Assembly: GCA_965230225.1 (NCBI GenBank)
Contig: CBDDKM010000003.1
Coordinates: 248,001-312,000 of the forward strand
Direction: 5' to 3'
Source of the DNA: CALSMU01 sp965230225
GTDB lineage: Bacteria; Bacteroidota; Bacteroidia; Flavobacteriales_D; Parvicellaceae
Length of the DNA stretch: 64,000 nucleotides
Shown: one piece after another, positions 1 to 9,120 of the stretch
Layout of the letters: the number at the start of each line of letters is the position of its first letter
Numbering within the stretch: the stretch's first letter is position 1
Position numbers and translations under genes: made by a program
Notes under the pieces: model-generated
Told to the model about the DNA's origin: nothing
Seen by the model: the letters and a program-made list of their open reading frames with translations, nothing else
The model's database searches: none

Positions 1-314
1 GGCCGTTGATGGCGGAGATTGCCTGCAAGCTAAGTGATCAGGTGATTTTTACATCTGATAACCCTAGAAGCGAAGATCCTGAAGTAATTATCGAAGACAT
101 GCGCAGAGGAGTTCCGCCGGAAGATTACAAGAAAACATTGTCCATAACCAATCGCCGCGAAGCAATTAAAACGGCGTGCAGTATGGGGCACAGTGGCGAT
201 ATCCTGTTAATAGCTGGGAAGGGTCACGAAAAATATCAAATCATCAAGGATGAAACACTTCCATTTGATGATATGGAAGAAGTAGTAGAAACATTAAAAA
301 TATTAGGTAAATAA
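1..314 (+). CDS. murE: MurE, UDP-MurNAc-tripeptide ligase (3' end only)
   Basis: This is the C-terminal part of a Mur ligase. The frame is open from the left edge of the window, so the true start lies outside. About 103 residues are visible. They carry the MurE signature TSDNPRSEDP, where the DNPR motif recognises the amino acid being added to the peptide stem, and then AGKGHEKYQ near the end, the usual last conserved block of MurE. MurE adds the third stem-peptide residue (meso-diaminopimelate or L-lysine) to UDP-MurNAc-L-Ala-D-Glu in the cytoplasm. The DNPR form fits the diaminopimelate-adding type, which is an inference from family knowledge. The stop codon overlaps the mraY start (TAATG), so the two genes are translationally coupled in the division and cell-wall operon. 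Confidence 0.95.
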   Translation, partial: PLMAEIACKLSDQVIFTSDNPRSEDPEVIIEDMRRGVPPEDYKKTLSITNRREAIKTACSMGHSGDILLIAGKGHEKYQIIKDETLPFDDMEEVVETLKILGK

Positions 315-1540
315 TGCTGTATCACTTATTTGAAGGTTTAGATATACCGGGTTCCGGATTGTTCCAATACATCTCTTTTAGAGCTGGAATGGCTATCATA
401 ACATCGTTAATCATTTCCATGATGTTTGGTGGTAAACTCATTGCTATGCTTCAGCGCAAGCAAGTGGGAGAGTCTATTAGAGATTTAGGTCTTGAAGGGC
501 AAATGGAAAAAGCTGGTACTCCAACCATGGGAGGGTTGATCATTATTGCAGCCATACTGGTGCCTACCCTATTGTTTGCTCAGCTAGATAATATATACAC
601 CATTACGATGGTGTTGGCTACTGTCTGGTTAGGGTTAATCGGGTTTCTGGATGACTACATCAAAGTGTTTAAAAAGAATAAAGAAGGGTTGGCTGGAAAA
701 TTTAAAGTAGTTGGTCAGGTAGGAGTAGGATTGATTGTAGGGTCATTACTTTATTTCAGTGGAGATGTTGTGGTAAAGGAGAAAGTGTATAAGCAGGATT
801 CGGCATTTGAAGAAGCTGTGAATATGGATGAAGGAGTAGAAGGAGAAGATTATCACTGGGTGGTGTCTAAGTCTACAACTACAACCATTCCTTTCGTAAA
901 AAACAATGAGTTCGATTACTCGTGGTTATTGCCGAAAAGCTTGAAAGATTATACCTGGTTAATCTTTATACCAATGGTAATTATTATCGTAACAGCCGTT
1001 TCTAATGGTGCGAATATTACCGATGGGATTGATGGGTTAGCAACGGGGTCATCGGCAATAATAGGAACGACACTGGCCATTTTTGCCTACCTGTCCGGTA
1101 ATGCCATTTTTGCCGACTATCTGAACATTATGTATATCCCTGATGCCGGTGAGCTGGTAATATTCATCAGTGCCTTTGTTGGTGCATGTATTGGGTTCCT
1201 TTGGTATAATTCATACCCTGCAAAGGTGTTTATGGGCGATACCGGAAGTTTAGCACTAGGAGGTATCATCGCTACGTTCGCTATTGCTATTCGTAAAGAG
1301 TTGTTGATTCCAATCATCTGCGGAATCTTCTTAATAGAAAATTTATCGGTAATGATTCAGGTGGGGTACTTCAAGTACACCAGAAAAAAGTATGGAGAGG
1401 GAAGGAGAGTGTTCCTAATGGCTCCGCTGCATCATCATTACCAGAAAAAAGGAATGCATGAAGCTAAAATTGTTACTCGCTTTTGGATAGTGGGAATCAT
1501 TCTAGCGGTGTTGTCCATTGTAACCCTGAAGTTGAGATAA
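314..1540 (+). CDS. mraY: MraY, phospho-MurNAc-pentapeptide translocase
   Basis: Polytopic inner-membrane enzyme of 408 residues. It transfers phospho-MurNAc-pentapeptide from UDP to undecaprenyl phosphate, making lipid I. Visible family motifs are the paired aspartates in DDYIKVFKKNKEGL (D113, D114), NITDGIDGLATG (D237), FMGDTGSLALGG (D309) and the histidine cluster APLHHHYQKKG (H373-H375), which together form the Mg2+ and substrate site. At 408 residues it is longer than the roughly 360 of E. coli. The extra length is a charged, threonine-rich segment at about residues 150-205 between membrane helices, a feature common in Bacteroidota MraY. The ATG overlaps the murE stop by one base. murD follows after 11 bases, within the same operon. 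Confidence 0.97.
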   Translation: MLYHLFEGLDIPGSGLFQYISFRAGMAIITSLIISMMFGGKLIAMLQRKQVGESIRDLGLEGQMEKAGTPTMGGLIIIAAILVPTLLFAQLDNIYTITMVLATVWLGLIGFLDDYIKVFKKNKEGLAGKFKVVGQVGVGLIVGSLLYFSGDVVVKEKVYKQDSAFEEAVNMDEGVEGEDYHWVVSKSTTTTIPFVKNNEFDYSWLLPKSLKDYTWLIFIPMVIIIVTAVSNGANITDGIDGLATGSSAIIGTTLAIFAYLSGNAIFADYLNIMYIPDAGELVIFISAFVGACIGFLWYNSYPAKVFMGDTGSLALGGIIATFAIAIRKELLIPIICGIFLIENLSVMIQVGYFKYTRKKYGEGRRVFLMAPLHHHYQKKGMHEAKIVTRFWIVGIILAVLSIVTLKLR

Positions 1541-1551
1541 GAGCAGTAGAA

Positions 1552-2890
1552 ATGAGCAAAGAGATAGTAGTTCTTGGTGCAGGGAGAGAGTGGGGTTGGA
1601 GCTGCCATTTTAGCGAAAAAAGAAGGGTTTAAAGTATTTGTATCCGATAGAGGTCAAATTCAGGAGGAATACAAGAAAGTTCTTTTACATCATGAAATCG
1701 ATTGGGAAGAGGGGAAACACTCTGAGGATCGTGTGTTGAATGCGCTGGAAGTAATTAAAAGTCCTGGTATTCCTGATACAGTTCCTTTGATTGTGACGCT
1801 TGTTGAGAAAGGTGTGTCGGTTATTTCCGAAATAGAATTTGCCGGTAGATATGCTAAGGGAAAACTGATTTGCATTACCGGAAGCAACGGGAAAACTACA
1901 ACCACTTTGATGATTCATCACATGCTTGAAAAAGCAGGGTTGAACGTAGCTGTTTGTGGAAACATCGGAGACAGTTTTGCCAGATTGGTGGCAGAAGGAG
2001 ATCACGACTACTACGTGGTGGAGATAAGTAGCTTCCAACTGGATGGTATGTACGAGTTTAAAGCCGATGTGGCAGTTCTACTTAACATCACACCAGATCA
2101 TCTCGATCGATACGATTACGACATGCAAAAGTATGTCGACAGCAAATTCAGAATCATTCAAAATCAAACCGGTGTGGATGCATTTATCTACAACCACGAT
2201 GATGAATTGATTCAAAAAGAACTTGAAAAAAGAAGCATAAAGTCCTGGATGCTTCCTTTCTCGCACGAGGAAGAATTAGAAGAAGGCGCATACATAGCAA
2301 ACAAACAAATAATAACAAACATAAAGAACCAACAAACAAAAATGAGTATTCACGAATTAGCACAACAAGGTAGGCACAACGCCTACAATTCTATGGCATC
2401 TAGCGTTGCCGGAAGAGTATTGGAGATCCGTAAAGAGATCATCCGTGAAAGTCTTTCCGACTTTCAAAATGTAGAGCACAGATTAGAACATGTTGCTCAT
2501 GTTAACGGAATAGAGTTTATCAACGACTCTAAGGCTACCAACGTTAACTCAACCTGGTATGCTCTTGAAAGCATGCAAAAACCAACTATCTGGATAGCTG
2601 GTGGGGTAGATAAAGGAAATGATTACGATTTCTTAGCAGGATTGGTAAAGCAAAAAGTAGTAGGTATTGTTTGCCTTGGGAAAGATAATTCCAAGTTACA
2701 CGGAGCCTTTGATGGTATTGTAGAGAACGTTCTGGATGCATCTAACGCAGTTGAGGCAGTTGGATTGGCATACAGATTAGCCAAAAAAGGATATCAGGTA
2801 CTATTATCACCAGCTTGTGCAAGCTTCGATCTTTTCGAAAACTATGAGGATCGAGGGAATCAATTTAAGAGAGCCGTAAGGTCTCTTTAG
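1552..2890 (+). CDS. murD: MurD, UDP-MurNAc-L-Ala-D-Glu ligase, interrupted by an apparent one-base insertion
   Basis: Cytoplasmic ATP-dependent ligase that adds D-glutamate to UDP-MurNAc-L-Ala. Translation from ATG 1552 reads MSKEIVVLGAGRE and then leaves frame. From about 1580 the next frame reads GESGVGAAILAKKEGF, exactly the continuation expected of the N-terminal nucleotide-binding fold. One surplus base in the run GGGAGAGAG (1582-1590) explains the break. The remainder is intact: ATP-binding GSNGKTTTT at about residue 110, the central domain (EISSFQLDG, NITPDHLDRYD), and a C-terminal domain with HRLE, NDSKATNVNSTWYALE and SPACASFDLFENYEDRG. Corrected length is about 446 residues, normal for the family. 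A downstream TTG start at 1574 would remove part of the conserved N-terminus and is unlikely. The gene is essential, so sequence error is more likely than a true mutation. Confidence 0.9.
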
Positions 2891-2911
2891 TAGTAATTAA
2901 TACCGATTAAA

Positions 2912-3409
2912 ATGGAAAATAAAAACATTGTAAACATAAAAAATCAGCTTTTAGCTGCTCGTAAGAAGAGCATGCAGTTGTTTGCTGATATAGCTCATCG
3001 CTTAGAAACGGTGGCAGAAATTAATGGAGTGGAGTGGATCAACGATTCTAAAGCTACAGATTTAGATTCTACTTATTATTCTCTTGAGTTAATGGAGAAG
3101 CCGGTAATCTGGATTGTAGGTGCATCTGATGTAGAAAGTGATTATTCCATCTTCGATAAATTGGTAAGATATAAAGTGAAAAGAATTATTTGCTTTGGAG
3201 GGTACGAAACTCAAATCAAATACTCTTTTGCCGGAATCATCGATGGTTACGCTCATAAGCAAACTTTAGAAGAGGCAGTAGAAACTGCAGCTGAGTGGGC
3301 TAAGAATGAAGATGTGGTGTTGTTTTCACCTGCATGTTCAAGCTATGAGTTGTATGAAGATTTCCGTGCCAGAGGAGAAGATTTCAGGTCGCTAGTGAAA
3401 GGACTATAA
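2912..3409 (+). CDS. Stand-alone Mur-ligase C-terminal domain protein (MurD paralogue)
   Basis: A complete 165-residue reading frame with its own ATG lies 21 bases after murD and 3 bases before ftsW. From about residue 28 it aligns without gaps to the C-terminal domain of the neighbouring MurD: HRLETVAEINGVEWINDSKAT, then STYYSLE, PVIWIVG, and FSPACSSYELYEDFRARGEDF. The N-terminal UDP-binding and central ATP-binding domains are absent, so it cannot be a ligase alone. It keeps NDSKAT, but the GGVDKG segment of MurD is changed to GASDVE and the aromatic after the SPAC motif is Tyr rather than Phe. The N-terminal 27 residues are basic and look helical. It probably arose by partial duplication of murD. 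Possible roles are a regulatory subunit, a pool sensor for UDP-MurNAc intermediates, or a decaying copy. Its intact frame argues for retention. Function unknown. Confidence 0.85.
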   Translation: MENKNIVNIKNQLLAARKKSMQLFADIAHRLETVAEINGVEWINDSKATDLDSTYYSLELMEKPVIWIVGASDVESDYSIFDKLVRYKVKRIICFGGYETQIKYSFAGIIDGYAHKQTLEEAVETAAEWAKNEDVVLFSPACSSYELYEDFRARGEDFRSLVKGL

Positions 3410-3412
3410 TTC

Positions 3413-4540
3413 ATGCAATTATCCATTGAGAAATATCTGAAAGGAGATAAGGTAATTTGGTCTATCATAATCATTTTAGCCTTGTTCTCTTCTGTAATGG
3501 CTTACAGTGCTAGTTACAATCTTGCCAATCGTTTAACCGAGGGGGATGCAACACCGTTCTTTTTTAAGCACGTGTTTATTTTGCTGATGGGATTGGTACT
3601 GATTGTGTACATGCAGCACTTTAAGTTTAGTTATTTCTCCAGGCTTTCTCAGTTAGGTATTTGGGTAGCTGGTTTACTGCTGTTGGTAACTCTGCTTTTT
3701 GGTAGAAATGTTAACTCAGCGCAAAGGTGGATAATGGGGTTTCAGCCTTCCGATTTAGCTAAAATAGTTTTGGTGATTTATGTGGCTAGAATGCTAGCCA
3801 TTAATCATAGTAAGATTAAAAGTTTTAGACATGGTTTGGTTCCTATATTACTTCCAATCGGTGGAATATGTGTGCTAATTCTACCCGCCGATTTTTCTAC
3901 AGCTGCCATGCTGTTTGCCGTATGCTTTGTGCTATTGTTTGTTGGAGGAGTAGCGGTAAAACATTTGGGAGCTTTAATAGGAGGAGCTATAGCGTTGTTT
4001 GGAATATTGCTATTGCTTAACTGGGCTAGTCCGGGACTGTTACCAAGAGTTGAAACATGGAAACAAAGAATATTTAGTTACGAATCCGGGGATGCCGAAG
4101 AGAACTTCCAGGCGCAGCGAGCAAAGCTTGCGGTGGTAAATGGAGGGGTGATTAATTTCCAACCCGGAAGAGGGACAATAAAGAATGAATTGTATTCTGC
4201 TCAATCTGATTTTGTTTACGCTTCTATCATAGAAGAGTATGGTTCTTTATTAGGAGGAGTTGGAATATTGATGTTGTATTTAATGTTCTTGTTCAGGTCA
4301 ATTCGAATCATGGCTAAATCTGACAATAAGTTTGGAGGGTATATGGCTTTTGGTTTGAGTTTTCTTCTGGTGTTTCAGGCCCTCATTAACATGGGGGTTG
4401 GAGTGAATTTGTTGCCTGTAACAGGGCAGCCTTTGCCACTAATTAGTATGGGAGGAACTTCCATTTTGTTTACCTGCCTGGCGATAGGGATAATATTAAA
4501 CGTAAGTAGGACTGTATATAAAGACGAAGAAACAGAATAG
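3413..4540 (+). CDS. ftsW: FtsW, SEDS-family septal peptidoglycan glycosyltransferase
   Basis: Polytopic inner-membrane protein of 375 residues, about ten predicted helices, in the FtsW/RodA/SpoVE (SEDS) family. SEDS proteins polymerise lipid II into glycan strands together with a class B penicillin-binding protein. Visible conserved elements include NSAQRWIMGFQPSDLAKI, the large periplasmic loop segment QAQRAKLAVVNGG, then QSDFVYASIIEEYG, and the C-terminal LPVTGQPLPLISMGGTSIL. Its position between murD and murG within the division cluster identifies FtsW rather than RodA. The start is ATG, with the murG ATG 3 bases after the stop. No upstream promoter is seen, so expression is from the operon. 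Confidence 0.95.
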   Translation: MQLSIEKYLKGDKVIWSIIIILALFSSVMAYSASYNLANRLTEGDATPFFFKHVFILLMGLVLIVYMQHFKFSYFSRLSQLGIWVAGLLLLVTLLFGRNVNSAQRWIMGFQPSDLAKIVLVIYVARMLAINHSKIKSFRHGLVPILLPIGGICVLILPADFSTAAMLFAVCFVLLFVGGVAVKHLGALIGGAIALFGILLLLNWASPGLLPRVETWKQRIFSYESGDAEENFQAQRAKLAVVNGGVINFQPGRGTIKNELYSAQSDFVYASIIEEYGSLLGGVGILMLYLMFLFRSIRIMAKSDNKFGGYMAFGLSFLLVFQALINMGVGVNLLPVTGQPLPLISMGGTSILFTCLAIGIILNVSRTVYKDEETE

Positions 4541-4542
4541 AT

Positions 4543-5645
4543 ATGCCAATTAAAGTAATCATATCAGGAGGTGGTACCGGAGGTCATATTTTTCCGGCAA
4601 TAGCCATTGCTAATGCTATCAAAGCGGAAAAACCGGATGCCGATATTCTGTTTGTTGGAGCAAATGGTAAAATGGAAATGGAAAAAGTTCCCGCAGCAGG
4701 TTACCCTATCAAAGGGTTGGATGTTGTTGGTTTTCATCGTAAGAAACTTTGGAAGAACTTCTCTTTTCCATTCAAATTGCTAAAGAGTTTAAAGGCTGCT
4801 AAAACCATTGTAAAAGATTTTCAGCCGGACATCGCTATTGGTGTTGGTGGATATGCAAGTGGACCATTATTAAAAATGGCGGGTAAACTAGGTGTGCCAA
4901 CCCTGTTACAAGAGCAAAACTCTTATGCGGGGGTAACCAATAAATTATTGGCTAAAACTGCAAAAACCATTTGTGTGGCCTACGATAATATGGGGCAGTT
5001 TTTTCCTTCAGAAAAAATTGTGATGACTGGAAACCCAGTAAGGAGTGATATTCTGAATGTGGAGGGGAAAAAAAAGAGAGGCTATTGCGCATTTTGGACT
5101 GGATGGTGATAAGCAAACATTGCTAATTATTGGAGGAAGCCTTGGTGCAAGAACCATTAATAATAGTCTAAAAGCTCACTTGAAAGAGTTGTCGGAAGCG
5201 GGGATTCAAGTGATTTGGCAGACAGGGAAGATTTATTTTGGTGAAATGAAAGCAGCTGTTGATGAGCTAGGAAGTCCGAACATTCATGCTATGGCTTTTA
5301 TTAGTAGAATGGATTTGGCTTATGCTGCTGCAGACGTTGTAATTAGTAGGGCTGGAGCACTTTCTGTAAGTGAGTTGTGTTTGGTTAAAAAACCTGTGAT
5401 TTTGGTTCCTTCTCCCAATGTGGCAGAGGGATCATCAGACGAAAAATGCAATGTCGCTTGTTAATAAAAAGGCCGCAGTGCTTGTTAAAGACGTTGACGC
5501 ACAAAATAATTTAGTGCAAAATGTACTAACCCTATTCGAAAACGAACAACAGAAACAGGAGTTAGCTACGAATATTGCCACATTAGGGAAACCTGATGCG
5601 GCTAACGATATTAAAAAAGAAGTATTTAAACTGATCAGTAAATAG
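4543..5645 (+). CDS. murG: MurG, lipid II synthase, interrupted by two apparent one-base insertions
   Basis: GT28-family glycosyltransferase that adds GlcNAc to lipid I on the cytoplasmic face of the membrane. The protein is split over three consecutive frames. Frame 1 (from ATG 4543) gives the N-terminal Rossmann domain: GGGTGGHIFPAIA, GVGGYASGPLL, LQEQNSYAGVTNK, GNPVRSDIL. The break lies in the run of eight A at about 5070-5077. Frame 2 continues with KKREAIAHFGLDGDKQTLL, IIGGSLGA, SRAGALSVSELC. A second break lies at GAGGGATC near 5426-5433, after which frame 3 reads DHQTKNAMSLVNKKAAVLV to the stop. Removing one base at each point restores a normal MurG of about 366 residues with the donor-binding motif complete. 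Both are +1 insertions in short homopolymers, as in murD. The enzyme is essential, so base-calling error is the favoured explanation. Confidence 0.9.
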
Positions 5646-5657
5646 TGATCTGGATTT

Positions 5658-7022
5658 GTGGGAAACAAGAAGTTAAATAGAATATACTTTGTAGGGATTG
5701 GAGGTATTGGAATGAGTGCTATTGCTCGTTACTACCTCGCTCTAGGTTATGAAGTGGCTGGATATGATAAGGTGGCTACTCCTCTTACATCAGCATTGGT
5801 GCAAGAAGGAGCGTCTGTTCATTTCGACGATTCTGTGGCTTTGATTCCAGAAGGATTCCAGAATGCCGAAAGCACTTTGGTAATATATACTCCTGCTATT
5901 CCAGCTGATCATTCTGAATTAAATTACTTCAGAACAAATGGTTTTGAAGTAATAAAGCGATCTCAGGCTTTGGGGGTAATTACTCAGGAGTCACATTCTA
6001 TTGCAGTTGCTGGAACTCATGGTAAGACTACAACTTCGAGTATAGTTGCTCATTTATTAGTGGACGCAGCTTATCCTGTAAATGCCTTTTTAGGTGGGAT
6101 CTGTACTAATTTTGAATCTAACTATGTGGTTAACGAATTTGCTAAATCTACAGTAGTAGAGGCAGATGAATACGACAGGTCTTTTTTGACCCTGTCTCCA
6201 AACACTGCAATTGTTACTTCTATGGATGCCGACCACTTGGATATTTACGGAGAGCATGACTACTTGAAAGAGTCTTTCATGCAGTTTGTAGATAAACTGC
6301 CAGAAGATGGTGTGCTGATTAAAAAGAAAGGACTGCCTGTAAATGCGGAAAAAACGATAGAGTATTCTGCAAGCGAAGAAGCAGATTATTACGCTACTAA
6401 TATCAATATTCAAAATGGAGATTATCATTTTGATTTGATGACTCCGGAGGGGGAGGTTAGTGGAATGCAACTAGGTACTCCTGGTTTGCATAATGTTGAG
6501 AATGCCATAGCAGCTGTTGCTGCCGCCAGAGACCTAGGGGTTTCTTTTGAAGAGATTAGAAAAGGACTTAAGTCATTCAGGGGTGTAAAGAGAAGGTTTG
6601 AATACCACATTCGGGAAGAGGAGATGGTTTACATCGATGATTATGCACATCATCCTGAAGAGTTGAAAGCATGCATTGGTTCAGTGAAGGAGATGTATCC
6701 GGCAAAAAAAATAACCGGTGTATTTCAGCCTCACCTTTTTAGTAGAACCAGAGATTTTGCTGATGGGTTTGCTAAAAGCCTGGAAATGCTGGATGAGGTG
6801 ATATTACTGGATATATATCCGGCCAGAGAACTTCCTATAGAGGGGGTGACCTCGGAAATGCTGTTGGAGAAAATTGAAAAAGAAAATAAAGAGTTGCTCT
6901 CAAAAGAAGAGTTAGTAGGCTCTATAAAAGATAGAAAATTAGAAGTGTTGCTAACACTTGGAGCGGGAGATATCGATCAGTTGATTGAGCCCATTAAAAA
7001 TGAATTGGTAAAGAAGAATTAG
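5658..7022 (+). CDS. murC: MurC, UDP-MurNAc-L-alanine ligase
   Basis: Cytoplasmic ligase of 454 residues that joins L-alanine to UDP-MurNAc, the first step of stem-peptide synthesis. Motifs in order: GIGGIGMSAIA (UDP-sugar-binding fold, residues 11-21), GTHGKTTTSS (ATP P-loop, residues 119-128), VVEADEYDRSFL (magnesium and substrate binding in the central domain), and in the C-terminal domain YIDDYAHHPEEL and FQPHLFSRTRDF. The start is taken as GTG 5658, 12 bases after the murG stop. No ATG lies closer, and the Gly-rich loop begins about ten residues later, as expected. The order murG-murC-ftsQ-ftsA-ftsZ is the usual Bacteroidota arrangement. The frame is intact, unlike the two upstream neighbours. 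Confidence 0.96.
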   Translation: MGNKKLNRIYFVGIGGIGMSAIARYYLALGYEVAGYDKVATPLTSALVQEGASVHFDDSVALIPEGFQNAESTLVIYTPAIPADHSELNYFRTNGFEVIKRSQALGVITQESHSIAVAGTHGKTTTSSIVAHLLVDAAYPVNAFLGGICTNFESNYVVNEFAKSTVVEADEYDRSFLTLSPNTAIVTSMDADHLDIYGEHDYLKESFMQFVDKLPEDGVLIKKKGLPVNAEKTIEYSASEEADYYATNINIQNGDYHFDLMTPEGEVSGMQLGTPGLHNVENAIAAVAAARDLGVSFEEIRKGLKSFRGVKRRFEYHIREEEMVYIDDYAHHPEELKACIGSVKEMYPAKKITGVFQPHLFSRTRDFADGFAKSLEMLDEVILLDIYPARELPIEGVTSEMLLEKIEKENKELLSKEELVGSIKDRKLEVLLTLGAGDIDQLIEPIKNELVKKN

Positions 7023-7025
7023 GTC

Positions 7026-7817
7026 TTGAAAAAAGTGCTTAAAATATCAGGTTGGAGTTTGTTCGCAATTGGAATATTGGTGCTTCTTGGCTTTGCTAAT
7101 ATTGAGTACTCTGATAAGGAGTGCTCTAAAGCCAATGTTAGCATAAGCAAAGAAACTGGTCATGACTTTGTAACCGAAGAGGCGATTTTGTCGAAACTAA
7201 ATGACATAGGGTACACTTTCGAAGGGCAAAGAATGAGAGACATTGAAATAGATCATATTGAAAAATCAATAGCTCAGTTACCTGGGGTAAAATCTACAGA
7301 GGTTTACAAGTTTAACGATGGTACTGTAAACATAGAAATAGAACAAAGAAGACCAGTGGCAAGAGTGATTTCTAGTGATGGGTTGATGAGTTATTACATC
7401 GATGATGAAGGAGGGTTAATGCCGTTGAGTGAAGATTACATTGCAAAAGTACCTGTGTTTAATGGTAGCATACATGTGTCGAGAATTGATGAAATAACCG
7501 TAGGGGAGATAGAAGCTAGTGATTCGCTACAGAAAGTATATGTGCTGGAGGATATTTACAAAGTGGCCATGCAACTGGATAAGAATGAGTTTATGAGCTC
7601 ACAAGTTGTACAGGTATATGTTAACCCAAAAAAGGAATTTGAAATGATTCCAAGAGTTGGAAATCATAGAATTCTTTTTGGAGGATCTAACGATGCCGAA
7701 TTAAAATTTAGAAAGTTAGAGAAGTTCTATACGGAGGTAATTGAACCAAAGGAACTGAACTTATACGATACTTTAAACATTAAATATAAAAACCAAATAA
7801 TCTGTTCAAAACGTTAA
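7026..7817 (+). CDS. ftsQ: FtsQ/DivIB-type cell division protein
   Basis: Bitopic inner-membrane protein of 263 residues with a TTG start 3 bases after murC. A short basic cytoplasmic N-terminus is followed by one membrane helix (about residues 8-25: WSLFAIGILVLLGFANI) and a periplasmic region. Residues 45-115 resemble a POTRA domain (MRDIEIDHIEKSIAQLPGV, followed by VNIEIEQRRPVARVI), then a beta-rich domain follows. FtsQ links early division proteins to FtsW/FtsI and FtsB/FtsL at the septum. Sequence conservation in this family is low, so the assignment rests on topology, the POTRA-like stretch and position between murC and ftsA, all of which agree. Confidence 0.9.
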   Translation: MKKVLKISGWSLFAIGILVLLGFANIEYSDKECSKANVSISKETGHDFVTEEAILSKLNDIGYTFEGQRMRDIEIDHIEKSIAQLPGVKSTEVYKFNDGTVNIEIEQRRPVARVISSDGLMSYYIDDEGGLMPLSEDYIAKVPVFNGSIHVSRIDEITVGEIEASDSLQKVYVLEDIYKVAMQLDKNEFMSSQVVQVYVNPKKEFEMIPRVGNHRILFGGSNDAELKFRKLEKFYTEVIEPKELNLYDTLNIKYKNQIICSKR

Positions 7818-7820
7818 ATT

Positions 7821-9083
7821 ATGGATTCACCTGAAATTGTAGTAGGACTAGACATCGGAACCACTAAAATAGCATGTCTGGTTGGTCGTAAGACCGAACA
7901 TGGAAAAATTGAAATTCTTGGTATTGGAAAAGCACCAAGCGTAGGAGTTACGCGTGGAGTAGTGTCTAATATTGAGAAAACTGTACAGTCAATCAGATCG
8001 GCTGTGGAAGAAGCTGAAGCAAAATCAGGGGTGGAGATTAACGTTGTGAACGTTGGTATTGCAGGACAGCATATCAAGAGTCTTCAGCACCGTGGAATGA
8101 TTACAAGAGACTCTATTGATGAGGAAATTGATCAGCACGATGTAGATGCTTTGATTGAGGATATGTATAAGCTGGTGATGATGCCTGGTGAAGAAATTAT
8201 TCACGTATTACCGCAGGAGTACATCGTAGATCGCCAGAGTGGAATTAAAGATCCAATTGGTATGGCTGGTGTTCAGCTTGAAGCTAACTTCCATATCATT
8301 ACCGGGCAGATTGCTGCTGCGAAAAACATTTACAAATGTGTTGCGAAAGCAGGACTTGAAGTGGCAGAGCTAATTCTTGAGCCACTGGCATCTTCTGCAT
8401 CCGTATTGAGCGATGAGGAGAAAGAAGCTGGTGTAGTATTGGTGGATATAGGTGGTGGAACAACCGATTTGGCTATTTTCCACGACGGTATTATTCGTCA
8501 TACTGCTGTTATTCCTTTTGGAGGTAACGTAATTACCGAAGATATTAAAGAAGGATGTACGATTATGCATCGTCAGGCTGAATTGCTTAAGACGAAGTTT
8601 GGTACAGCATTGCCTCACAACAGTCAGGATAACGAAATTGTATGTATCCCAGGTTTAAGAGGTAGAGAGCCTAAAGAAATCTCGGTTAAGAACTTGTCCA
8701 ATATTATCAATGCTAGAATGGCAGAGGTAATTGAGCACGTTTATTATGAAATTAAAAATTCCGGATACGAGAAGAAACTGATCGGAGGAATTGTTGTAAC
8801 TGGAGGTGGTTCTCAGTTAAAGCATATTACTCAGTTATTCGAGTTTATCACAGGAATGGACAGCAGAATTGGTTTCCCGAATGAGCACTTAAGCTCAAGC
8901 ACAAATAACAAAGTTACCAGCCCATTGTTTGCAACTGGTGTTGGATTGGTTGCTAAAGGTTTTGAAAGCTTTGAGAAAGTGAAGAAAACGCAAGAGAAAA
9001 TCAATACGAGAACACATTCTCAGAAAACAAAAGGAGGATTCTTTGATAAAATCAAAAACTTCTTTGACGAAACAGTAGAATAA
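7821..9083 (+). CDS. ftsA: FtsA, actin-like cell division protein
   Basis: Cytoplasmic actin-family ATPase of 420 residues that anchors FtsZ filaments to the membrane and recruits later division proteins. Visible signatures: VVGLDIGTTKIACLVG (phosphate 1, residues 7-22), VLVDIGGGTTDLAIFHDG (phosphate 2, about 207-224), and the adenosine motif GGIVVTGGGSQLKHI (about 322-336). The SHS2/1C domain lies between the first two. The extreme C-terminus GGFFDKIKNFFDETVE is an amphipathic helix, the expected membrane-targeting sequence, after a short basic linker. ATG start lies 3 bases after ftsQ. A 37-base A-rich gap separates it from ftsZ. Confidence 0.97.
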   Translation: MDSPEIVVGLDIGTTKIACLVGRKTEHGKIEILGIGKAPSVGVTRGVVSNIEKTVQSIRSAVEEAEAKSGVEINVVNVGIAGQHIKSLQHRGMITRDSIDEEIDQHDVDALIEDMYKLVMMPGEEIIHVLPQEYIVDRQSGIKDPIGMAGVQLEANFHIITGQIAAAKNIYKCVAKAGLEVAELILEPLASSASVLSDEEKEAGVVLVDIGGGTTDLAIFHDGIIRHTAVIPFGGNVITEDIKEGCTIMHRQAELLKTKFGTALPHNSQDNEIVCIPGLRGREPKEISVKNLSNIINARMAEVIEHVYYEIKNSGYEKKLIGGIVVTGGGSQLKHITQLFEFITGMDSRIGFPNEHLSSSTNNKVTSPLFATGVGLVAKGFESFEKVKKTQEKINTRTHSQKTKGGFFDKIKNFFDETVE

Positions 9084-9120
9084 AAACAAACAACAACAAT
9101 AAACAATTAAACGAATAATC

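Noticed and set aside
1574..2890. A murD start at TTG 1574 as annotated by simple frame calling
   Set aside because: The upstream frame from ATG 1552 encodes the conserved first residues (MSKEIVVLGAG) that the TTG start would lack. One surplus base explains both frames better than a late start.
5057..5645. Two small independent genes after murG
   Set aside because: Both fragments are continuous MurG sequence in shifted frames, each beginning inside conserved motifs. They are parts of one gene.
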